Source: Candidatus Scybalocola fimicaballi (lineage in GTDB: Bacteria > Bacteroidota > Bacteroidia > Bacteroidales > Paludibacteraceae). From it: DNA of 6,977 nt. Shown here piece after piece: positions 1 through 5,662 of the stretch; within the stretch, counting starts at the first letter, position 1; each line of letters starts with the position of its first letter. The position numbers were made by a program, and so were the translations under genes. The notes beneath the pieces were generated by a model. That model was not told the DNA's origin. It saw nothing but the letters and a program-made list of their open reading frames with translations, and did no database searches. Location of the stretch: the NCBI GenBank assembly GCA_002317115.1, contig DCIP01000051.1, positions 1 through 6,977 on the forward strand, in the 5' to 3' direction.

Positions 1-794
1 CCACCTGATGCTACTGAGAAGTATGCCTTACCAGCGCGGATACGCTCCTTCTTGTATGTACCAGCTACTGGGTGCTGGAAACGTGTAGGGTTTGTAGAGT
101 TACCTGTGATTGATACATCAACATCCTCTTTCCAGAAGATAGCAACACCCTCACGTACATCGTCAGCTCCGTAGCAGTTAACTGCAGCACGAGGACCGTT
201 AGAGTAAGCTGTACGGCTAACCTCCTTAAGCTCTCCTGTGAAGTAGTCGAACTGAGTCTTTACGTATGTAAATCCATTGATACGGCTGATGATCATAGCT
301 GCGTCCTTACCTAGACCGTTAAGGATACAACGAAGTGGCTTGTCAGCTGGTCTCGACTTGTTTGCCATCTGTGCAATCTTGATAGCACCCTCAGCAGCAG
401 CGAATGACTCGTGACCTGCCAAGAAAGCGAAACACTTTGTATCTGGGTGAAGAAGACGTGCAGCTAGCTCACCGTGACCGATACCTACCTTACGATCGTC
501 AGCAACTGATCCAGGGATACAGAATGACTGAAGACCCTCACCGATATAGTTAGCAGCCTCTACTGCGTTCTTTGCCTTCTCCTTAAGAGCGATAGCAGTA
601 CCTACTACGTAAGCCCACTTTGCGTTCTCGAAACAGATCATCTGAGTCTCCTCACATGTCTTATATGGATCAAGACCTGCCTTGTCGCAAATCTCGTTAG
701 CCTCTTCAATGCTCTTGATTCCGTGCTTCTCTAGAGTTGCAAGAATCTGCTTGATACGACGATCCTGGCTCTCAAATTTTACCTCTCTAATCAT
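1..794 (-). CDS. GGGtGRT protein, 3' end cut by the window edge
   Basis: Translating the minus strand from the ATG at 794 gives 264 complete residues with no stop before the left edge. The visible end reads Y-F-S-V-A-S-G-G, which is where the glycine-rich motif that names the GGGtGRT family begins. Family members are about 330 residues, so roughly 70 C-terminal residues are missing. Seven cysteines are visible (36, 47, 54, 92, 121, 156, 207), together with glycine-rich turns such as GIGHGEL (104-110) and LNGLGKD (158-164). There is no signal peptide or membrane segment, so it is probably cytosolic. It starts 6 bases after the NifU-like gene, and the two must be cotranscribed. Arginine codons are almost all CGT, which suggests high expression. 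The family is conserved beside an Fe-S scaffold-like protein, but its reaction is not established; an Fe-S or redox role is inference from that neighbour. Identification is confident, function is not. Confidence 0.9.
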   Translation of the reverse strand, partial: MIREVKFESQDRRIKQILATLEKHGIKSIEEANEICDKAGLDPYKTCEETQMICFENAKWAYVVGTAIALKEKAKNAVEAANYIGEGLQSFCIPGSVADDRKVGIGHGELAARLLHPDTKCFAFLAGHESFAAAEGAIKIAQMANKSRPADKPLRCILNGLGKDAAMIISRINGFTYVKTQFDYFTGELKEVSRTAYSNGPRAAVNCYGADDVREGVAIFWKEDVDVSITGNSTNPTRFQHPVAGTYKKERIRAGKAYFSVASG

Positions 795-800
795 ACCTAA

Positions 801-1502
801 TTACTCTTTACGTGGGTCAATAGATTTAACTGCACCGTCCTCAGCCTTTGTACGACCGTAAGTACCAGTGAACTTCTTAACTGCCTCATTAGCATCCATA
901 CCTTTCTTGATGGCCTCCATCATCTTGCCCATGTGTACGAACTCGTAACCACATACCTGGCTGTCCTTATCCAAGAACATCTTTGTGATGTAACCCTCAG
1001 TCAACTGTAGGTAACGTGTACCCTTAACCTTTGTTCCGTAAAGTGTACCCATCTGAGAAACAAGACCCTTACCAAGATCCTCAAGACCAGCTCCGATCAT
1101 CAAACCACCCTCTGAGAATGCAGACTGTGTACGACCGTATACGATCTGAAGGAATAGCTCACGCATTGCAGTGTTGATAGCATCACATACAAGGTCAGTG
1201 TTAAGTGCCTCTAGGATTGTCTTTCCAGGAAGGATCTCAGAAGCCATAGCAGCTGAGTGAGTCATACCTGAACATCCGATTGTCTCTACTAGACACTCCT
1301 CGATAACGCCTTCCTTTACGTTTAGTGTTAGCTTACATGCACCCTGCTGTGGAGCACACCAACCAATACCATGTGTAAGACCTGAGATATCCTTGATCTC
1401 CTTTGCCTGGATCCACTTTCCCTCTTCAGGAATTGGAGCTGGACCGTGGTTAGGTCCCTTGGCAACACAACACATGTTTTCTACTTCGTGTGAATATACC
1501 AT
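801..1502 (-). CDS. IscU/NifU-like iron-sulfur cluster scaffold protein (partner of GGGtGRT protein)
   Basis: A 233-residue cytosolic protein related to the NifU N-terminal/IscU scaffold family, on which Fe-S clusters are assembled. The scaffold-like core spans about residues 47-125. Cysteines in GAC (56), GCSGM (77) and LVC (106) sit where the three ligand cysteines of IscU are expected, and the stretch VKEGVIEEC..ETIGCSGM matches the IscU strand-loop pattern. Further cysteines are at 11, 12, 49, 70 and 184. The C-terminal 100 residues go beyond classical IscU and belong to this subfamily. The start chosen is the ATG at 1502, protein start MVYSHEVENM. The frame stays open to an ATG at 1559, but that ATG lies only about 12 bases from the promoter -7 box, and the 19 extra residues do not look like the family. 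It forms an operon with the GGGtGRT gene 6 bases downstream. Whether it is a true scaffold or a cluster-binding enzyme subunit is unknown. Confidence 0.9.
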   Translation of the reverse strand: MVYSHEVENMCCVAKGPNHGPAPIPEEGKWIQAKEIKDISGLTHGIGWCAPQQGACKLTLNVKEGVIEECLVETIGCSGMTHSAAMASEILPGKTILEALNTDLVCDAINTAMRELFLQIVYGRTQSAFSEGGLMIGAGLEDLGKGLVSQMGTLYGTKVKGTRYLQLTEGYITKMFLDKDSQVCGYEFVHMGKMMEAIKKGMDANEAVKKFTGTYGRTKAEDGAVKSIDPRKE

Positions 1503-1570
1503 AATGTTATAAAATAATTTGTTGTATCTAATCTCAACGTCTCCCGATAGAAGACGCATAAATTTTGTAG

Positions 1571-1602
1571 CAAAGATAGATTTTCATTATAAAAAATGCA
1601 AA
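1571..1602 (-). promoter_or_regulatory. Bacteroidetes-type promoter for the NifU-like/GGGtGRT operon
   Basis: On the minus strand a TTTG box (1602-1599) is followed after 20 bases by TATCTTTG (1578-1571). This fits the Bacteroidetes housekeeping sigma consensus of TTTG, a spacer of about 19-21 bases, then TAnnTTTG. The spacer is very AT-rich. Transcription should begin near 1565, giving a leader of about 60 bases before the ATG at 1502. The match is read directly; the start point is inferred. Confidence 0.75.
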
Positions 1603-1640
1603 AAAATCTATCAAAAAATCCCTAATTATAGGTACGATCG

Positions 1641-1678
1641 ATTCATAATTCGTAATTCATAATTCGTAATTCATAATT
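1641..1678. repeat. 2.7 copies of a 14-base AT-rich tandem repeat
   Basis: The unit ATTCATAATTCGTA occurs at 1641-1654, again at 1655-1668, and in part (ATTCATAATT) at 1669-1678, with no mismatch. It lies in the intergenic stretch between the galactanase stop and the scaffold-gene promoter. From general memory, tracts of this kind recur between genes in Bacteroidales genomes, which would make it a dispersed repeat. The copy number in this genome cannot be seen here. Confidence 0.8.
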
Positions 1679-1694
1679 GTCGGTACGAGCCGAC
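1679..1694. repeat. Short inverted repeat, part of an intergenic repeat mosaic
   Basis: GTCGG (1679-1683) and CCGAC (1690-1694) can pair around a 6-base loop. The element directly abuts the 14-base tandem repeat and is followed by GGGGTATCCC at 1701-1710, itself partly palindromic. No T-tract follows on either strand, so this is not an intrinsic terminator. Its role is unknown; it is probably a component of a repeated extragenic element. Confidence 0.45.
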
Positions 1695-1750
1695 GTTAGT
1701 GGGGTATCCCATGCTTAGGTTCATAGTACATTCCAAACCTGAAACTATAT

Positions 1751-1772
1751 GGGCAGGCACAAGGCACTGCCC
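1751..1772. repeat. GC-rich hairpin directly after the galactanase stop codon
   Basis: GGGCAG (1751-1756) pairs with CTGCCC (1767-1772) around a 10-base loop. The right arm touches the TAG stop of the GH53 gene (1773-1775). It could protect the 3' end of that mRNA or help end transcription, but on the minus strand the hairpin is followed by ATATAG and not by a run of T, so it is not a typical Rho-independent terminator. GC-rich hairpins of this style are common dispersed intergenic repeats in Prevotella- and Bacteroides-like genomes; that assignment is inference. Confidence 0.5.
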
Positions 1773-3662
1773 CTACCTAGGCACTGAAACCTTCTCTCCA
1801 TTCTCTATATAAATGCCTTTGTCGTGGTTGCAGCGTCTTCCCAATATGTCGTAGCGAATATCGGTGCGACGTCGCTCTGGATCGCTTTCATGCATTTCGA
1901 CGTGGGTCTCCTCGTCTTCTTTATATTCGGAATACTGGTTGCCTTCGTAGGCTTGCCATGCTTCCACCGCTTTGCCGTCGAAATCGAATAGGGTGGTGTT
2001 CTCCACGACATTCACGTCGGCTTTGAGATTATTGGTGAAATGGGCCCAGCCTGTCATGTTGTTGCCCCATTGGTCTTCGACGTGGATCATCATCGGATCC
2101 CAGTAGAGACTGCCGACAATCTCGTTGCTGCCTTTGTCTTCGTAGCCGACTCCCTTGGCTGTGTTGATCAACTCTGCTATGAAGCCTTTCTGTCCCTCTT
2201 GGCTGAATTTGTAGACGTTGCTGTAGGCTGGGGCATTATTGCTGAGCTGGCCGTCGTAGCCGTCTTTTCTCTTCGGAGTGAAATTATACCCGCTCTCCAT
2301 GATCAACACGTCTTTGCCATAATAGCTGAATAGCATCTGGCACGACTTGGCGAAGGATTCGGCTGTGGTTTCGCTCCAAGATGGATAGTACGACGCTCCA
2401 ATCACGTCGAATTTGGCTCCGGCTTTTGTGATGAGGTCGAAATACCATTTGTATGTCGACGGTGATCCCCATTTGTCGACGTCGGATGTGGCGTCGGCTA
2501 AATGCACCACCACTTTGCTGTTGGGCGAAACTGCCTTGATGGAGTTGTAGGCTGCGTTTATGATCTTGGCGATGTTCTCCGGATGCTTCTCTCCAGTCGG
2601 CATCTCTGCTTTGGCTTCGTTGGCTGGCACGTCATACGAGTAGGCATACGGAAATAGGAATCCCGCGTTGGTTTCGTTGCCCACCGACACGTAGGCTGGA
2701 TAGATTCCCTCGTCGGCCATCTCCTGCATCACCGTCTTCACATAATCGCCCACGAGATTGACAAGCGTGTTGACTTTCTCGTCGAACGACCATATATTCT
2801 TGATCTTCTCCTCCCAGTCTCTCGGAATACGTTGGCATTCGCCGTTGCTCCAATAATCGGAGAGATTGAAGGTGTATTGGATTTCCATTCCTGCCTTGTG
2901 AGCCTCACGAGCAAGTCGCAGACAGTCTTCTGTGTCCTGATAGCCTTCTAAAAAACAGTATTCCCCGGATGCATCTGTGGATTGTGGACCGGGATTGTTG
3001 GAATTACGTATTCTGACGAAATTAAATCCGCGTCGGCTCATATAATCGAGCACGGCTTGGGCTTTCTCTTCGCGTGTGTCATTCTGATTGTAAAGCATCT
3101 TCCCGTCGACGTCGAAATAGTTGCCTCCACGGTCGAGAGTGTAGTGGAGCATAGTGATGTCGCCGCCCTGAAGAAATTTATATGGTTTGTCGGTCTTCTT
3201 GACCTCAGTCTTTCCGATTTCGATGCTGTGCATTCCGTCGCTCTCAATTCCGATAGTGATTTTTCCATCAGTTGTGCCGACACCACGAAGATAAACTTTC
3301 ACCTCTTGCTGGTTTCTTGCAAGCGGCACTTCGGCGGAGCATACGGTATAGTCGGTTCCTTTAGCATAGATTTTGCATTTGGATGCGACGGAATTGGTGT
3401 TGCAGACGACGGCGATATCATAGATTCCGCTTCCGCCCACAGATAAATCCATCTCCTGTTTGACTGGCTGGCCTTCGTTGAAATGAATCTTATTCCCGAA
3501 GTAGACGGGAGCATTCCCGTCGCCATGCCATTTCTCCGGTTTCATCATATCCTCAATGCCTTGGGCTGACGTTGATATAGAGAATAGAGCAGAGACGGTT
3601 ATTGCAAGTTGTCGTAGAGACGCGAGATTATGCGTCTTTGTAAATTGTTGTAATTTTCCCAT
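1773..3662 (-). CDS. Secreted arabinogalactan endo-beta-1,4-galactanase, GH53 family
   Basis: A 629-residue glycoside hydrolase that should cut beta-1,4-galactan side chains of pectin or type I arabinogalactan. Residues 1-33 form a signal peptide: basic n-region, hydrophobic stretch LAITVSALFSI, cleavage near TSA|QG. Residues 40-155 are a beta-rich N-terminal domain that may bind carbohydrate. The GH53 barrel spans about 163-575: it opens with LQGGDITML (164-172), then FNFVRIRNSNNPGP (213-226), VSVGNETNAG with the likely acid/base E330, DVIGASYYPSW (419-429), and VLIMESGY with the likely nucleophile E456. Both catalytic glutamates are present. The C-terminus (601-629), DIRYDILGRR...KGIYIENGEKV, resembles tails found on many secreted Bacteroidales proteins and related to type IX sorting domains. 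No SusC/SusD pair is nearby. Arginine codons are mixed (CGA, CGC, AGA, CGT), unlike the flanking genes. It starts 52 bases after the TonB-like stop; no clean promoter is seen there. Confidence 0.93.
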   Translation of the reverse strand: MGKLQQFTKTHNLASLRQLAITVSALFSISTSAQGIEDMMKPEKWHGDGNAPVYFGNKIHFNEGQPVKQEMDLSVGGSGIYDIAVVCNTNSVASKCKIYAKGTDYTVCSAEVPLARNQQEVKVYLRGVGTTDGKITIGIESDGMHSIEIGKTEVKKTDKPYKFLQGGDITMLHYTLDRGGNYFDVDGKMLYNQNDTREEKAQAVLDYMSRRGFNFVRIRNSNNPGPQSTDASGEYCFLEGYQDTEDCLRLAREAHKAGMEIQYTFNLSDYWSNGECQRIPRDWEEKIKNIWSFDEKVNTLVNLVGDYVKTVMQEMADEGIYPAYVSVGNETNAGFLFPYAYSYDVPANEAKAEMPTGEKHPENIAKIINAAYNSIKAVSPNSKVVVHLADATSDVDKWGSPSTYKWYFDLITKAGAKFDVIGASYYPSWSETTAESFAKSCQMLFSYYGKDVLIMESGYNFTPKRKDGYDGQLSNNAPAYSNVYKFSQEGQKGFIAELINTAKGVGYEDKGSNEIVGSLYWDPMMIHVEDQWGNNMTGWAHFTNNLKADVNVVENTTLFDFDGKAVEAWQAYEGNQYSEYKEDEETHVEMHESDPERRRTDIRYDILGRRCNHDKGIYIENGEKVSVPR

Positions 3663-3714
3663 AGTAGTATGTCTTTCAAGAATGTGTTATGTTTATAGGA
3701 TACAGTAAATATTA

Positions 3715-4500
3715 CTATTTACGTTTCGTTTTTTTTAGTTCAAACAAAATATACATTTGTTCGTAACTTCTAACATTTTTGCCTTGGTATTCTGCTGGTG
3801 TCCATCCTTTTGACTCTTTCACCAAACGGATTGCTTCTTGATCGAGTTCGGGGCTAAGAGAGTAGCCTTTCACTATAGTTGCTTCACCAATAGAACCATC
3901 TTCCTCGACTACAAATTCCACTAAGCTGATACCCTCAATTTTTTCTTTCTTCGCTTTCTTTGGATATTTAAGCTTCTTGTGTAAATCATCAATTGATACT
4001 TGAGCTCTTTTATCAACTACGAGATTTACGCCGTTTTTGTCTATTATGACTTCTTTGTATGTGAACAATGTTGAAATTGTAAATTCTCTATCTTCTTTGA
4101 TGCTAAAGTTTTGGGTTGGCAACCATTCGTCTAATTCTTTAACCGCAATAAGAACCTCTTTAGTTAGCCGATCGTGAACTTCACGTATGACTTTTTCATT
4201 TGTCACTTTTCCCTCTTTTGTGATAGTAAATGTTACAACCACTTTCCCTTGTATTCCACATTCTAAGGCAACTTGATTATATTTTACGGTTTCTTTTATG
4301 TGTTTTGCTATGACATTGTCAAAATCATTGGAATCGCTGTTGGCCTCAACTTCAATGAGTGGTGCTAATTCATATCTTTTATACATTTCTCTTTTATACA
4401 TTCCCATAGGACCAAGTTTTTTTTCAGGATAACCAGATTTCGCTTGTATGTAAAATGAATTGATAAGAATGAATATTACGAAATAAATTATTTTTCTCAT
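3715..4500 (-). CDS. TonB-related protein with two tandem TonB C-terminal domains
   Basis: A 261-residue exported protein. Residues 1-20 are a hydrophobic leader ending IQA|KSG, which could be cleaved or kept as a membrane anchor. Two TonB C-terminal-like domains follow. Domain 1 (about 64-148) carries YNQVALECGIQGKVVVTFTI, EGKV and the closing WLPTQNF. Domain 2 (about 171-255) carries LKYPKKAKKEKIEGISLVEF, EDGSIGEATIVKG, LDQEAIRLVKESKGWTPAEY and YILFEL. These match the family pattern of a Gly-x-V/S-x-V strand, a D/E-G turn and W-x-P. TonB normally spans from the inner membrane to the TonB box of outer-membrane receptors with one such domain behind a proline-rich linker; no proline-rich linker is seen here. 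It lies 28 bases after the 183-residue gene, probably in the same transcript, and close to an ExbB/ExbD operon. Its coding sequence is notably AT-rich. It could be a periplasmic TonB-domain protein and not a true energy transducer. Confidence 0.8.
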   Translation of the reverse strand: MRKIIYFVIFILINSFYIQAKSGYPEKKLGPMGMYKREMYKRYELAPLIEVEANSDSNDFDNVIAKHIKETVKYNQVALECGIQGKVVVTFTITKEGKVTNEKVIREVHDRLTKEVLIAVKELDEWLPTQNFSIKEDREFTISTLFTYKEVIIDKNGVNLVVDKRAQVSIDDLHKKLKYPKKAKKEKIEGISLVEFVVEEDGSIGEATIVKGYSLSPELDQEAIRLVKESKGWTPAEYQGKNVRSYEQMYILFELKKTKRK

Positions 4501-4528
4501 ATTGGTTTGCTTTTTGCGGTGATTGATA

Positions 4529-5080
4529 TCAACTGATCTTCGTCATTTTGTATCCCATTCTTAGCAGCTGCACTGCGATTCCCATCAAATACATCTGGTG
4601 AAGAGTGCGGACGTAAGCGTGGAAGGCTAAGGGACTGCCTGGCTCAAACATCTCACGTTGCAAAGCGTGGACTCCCATCTGGGCACAGTCTCCGATAAGT
4701 TTAGCCAAATCCTTGCTTTCGTTGGGTTTCAATTTCAACACCTCTTCGCTGATATACTCGTCCATACAGTCGTAGCCTCGGACATCGCGTAGGGCAGTGT
4801 ACATGTCAGCCTGGCTCTTACATTTATCCCAATCCTGGTCCCATTGTTTAGCCAACGCCATTCCCACGTACATCATCCAGCCTACAGAGACTGTGGAGTA
4901 GCCTTCGAATTCGCGAACACCGTCGGGAATATAAGATGTACATACCTTTTGCCAGACGCTTTCGAAATCGGTTGTGTCGGGTTCCATTGCGTCTACTTCC
5001 TTTTTGCTCTGAAGAAACTGGTATAGTTGAGAGTGAAGCGCCTCTTCGTATTTGTCGATATATTGAGTGTTGATTTCCAT
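4529..5080 (-). CDS. Conserved-looking hypothetical protein, 183 residues, helical, cytosolic
   Basis: I do not recognise a named family. The 183 residues have no signal peptide. The composition suggests mostly alpha-helix, with amphipathic N-terminal helices (5-27), a hydrophobic stretch VSVGWMMYVGMALA (64-77) and a second one near the C-terminus (LHQMYLMGIAVQLLRMGY, 160-177); neither is long or clean enough to call a membrane span. Cysteines are at 47, 87, 105 and 132. A Trp/Asp-rich turn, KQWDQDWDKC, sits at 78-87. It is the first gene after the ExbD terminator and lies 28 bases before the TonB-related gene, so it probably shares that transcript and may serve the same uptake system. The start at 5080 is preceded by a weak AAGG. 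No standard Bacteroidetes promoter box is visible between the terminator and this start. Confidence 0.75.
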   Translation of the reverse strand: MEINTQYIDKYEEALHSQLYQFLQSKKEVDAMEPDTTDFESVWQKVCTSYIPDGVREFEGYSTVSVGWMMYVGMALAKQWDQDWDKCKSQADMYTALRDVRGYDCMDEYISEEVLKLKPNESKDLAKLIGDCAQMGVHALQREMFEPGSPLAFHAYVRTLHQMYLMGIAVQLLRMGYKMTKIS

Positions 5081-5090
5081 AGTTTAAAAC

Positions 5091-5143
5091 CTTGACGTTG
5101 ACGTTAACGTTGACCTTATTAGCGTTATCGTAAACGTTAACGT
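5091..5143. repeat. Hexamer repeat tract with two ACGTTAACGT palindromes
   Basis: Read on the plus strand the tract is a run of six-base words: TTGACG, TTGACG, TTAACG, TTGACC, then after a short break TTATCG, TAAACG, TTAACG. It contains the perfect 10-base palindrome ACGTTAACGT twice, at 5101-5110 and 5134-5143, 33 bases apart start to start. It fills the gap between the ExbD terminator and the start of the 183-residue gene, so it would lie in the promoter or leader of that gene. It may be an operator pair on one helix face or only a degenerate tandem repeat. Confidence 0.65.
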
Positions 5144-5179
5144 AAAAAAAGAGCGTGAGCCTTACGGATCACGCTCTTT
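5144..5179 (-). terminator. Rho-independent terminator of the ExbB/ExbD operon
   Basis: On the minus strand AAAGAGCGTGA (5179-5169) pairs perfectly over 11 bases with TCACGCTCTTT (5158-5148). Two further pairs (CC/GG) inside the loop leave a 4-base tip. The stem runs into seven consecutive T residues (5150-5144). It sits 16 bases after the stop of the last exbD gene and 63 bases before the next start, so it separates the motor operon from the downstream pair. Read on the plus strand the tail is only TTTGTTATT, so it works mainly leftward. Confidence 0.9.
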
Positions 5180-5195
5180 GTTATTGAATGATTAA

Positions 5196-5660
5196 TTACT
5201 TGCCTAGAGCAGTGTAGTTAATCTTAAGTGCATTAGCATTACGTAGAGCCTGCTTAACGTCAGTAACGATACCCATCTTAGTATCCTTATCGACCTTCAT
5301 CGAAACGACCATTTGACCCTGGTCCTCTTCGTTCATAGCAGCACGCTTATCGATAATGTAAGTCTGCACTTTGTCTGCGTCCTTTACGAACTCATCGTCC
5401 AACTGGATGCAAGACTCAGTACCCACATATTTAACCCATTCTTTCTTAGGCTGACCAATGTAAACGTACTTAACCAAACTCTTCTTCTCAAGCTTAGTAA
5501 GCTGAGTTGCGTTTGGAAGGTTGATGTTAACTTTATAAGTTACCTCCTTCATTGAAGTGGCAGTCATAAAGAAGAACAACAACATAAATACGATATCGGG
5601 CAATGAAGATGTACTAAGTCCTGGCAGTGCACGACCTCCGTCTTTTCTAAATTTTGCCAT
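5196..5660 (-). CDS. exbD: ExbD/TolR-family proton-channel subunit (second of two)
   Basis: A 154-residue inner-membrane protein: short basic cytosolic N-terminus (1-19), one membrane helix (about 21-38, DIVFMLLFFFMTATSM), then a periplasmic domain. The helix carries D22 in S-L-P-D-I, the counterpart of the proton-carrying aspartate of ExbD/TolR. The C-terminal segment MGIVTDVKQALRNANALKINY (from 128) is the usual end of this family and the region that dimerises in ExbD. Family length is about 140-160, so the gene is complete. With ExbB it forms the motor that energises TonB. It follows the other exbD gene with only 2 bases between stop and start, so translation is probably coupled. A terminator follows the stop. 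It differs strongly from its neighbour in the periplasmic part, so this is not a recent duplication. Confidence 0.92.
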   Translation of the reverse strand: MAKFRKDGGRALPGLSTSSLPDIVFMLLFFFMTATSMKEVTYKVNINLPNATQLTKLEKKSLVKYVYIGQPKKEWVKYVGTESCIQLDDEFVKDADKVQTYIIDKRAAMNEEDQGQMVVSMKVDKDTKMGIVTDVKQALRNANALKINYTALGK

Positions 5661-5662
5661 AA

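Noticed and set aside
1641..1678. CRISPR array
   Set aside because: The 14-base units follow each other without spacers and are too short; no cas gene is present.
2040..2333. Plus-strand open frame of 97 codons inside the galactanase gene
   Set aside because: It lies fully opposite the GH53 barrel, whose catalytic motifs are intact, and its translation shows no family features or ribosome-binding site.
2982..3446. Plus-strand open frame of 154 codons opposite the galactanase gene
   Set aside because: It is antisense to the well-supported N-terminal part of GH53. Its Val/Ser/Asp-rich product is what reverse reading of this codon usage gives, and no domain is recognisable.
3704..3716. AGTAA-ATA-TTACT inverted repeat at the stop of the TonB-related gene, considered as a terminator
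   Set aside because: The stem is only five AT-rich pairs and no T-tract follows on the minus strand, so it would not stop polymerase.
3740..3760. Possible promoter for the galactanase (TATATTTTG on the minus strand)
   Set aside because: The box is one base off the TAnnTTTG pattern and no TTTG lies at the right distance upstream, so I do not call it.
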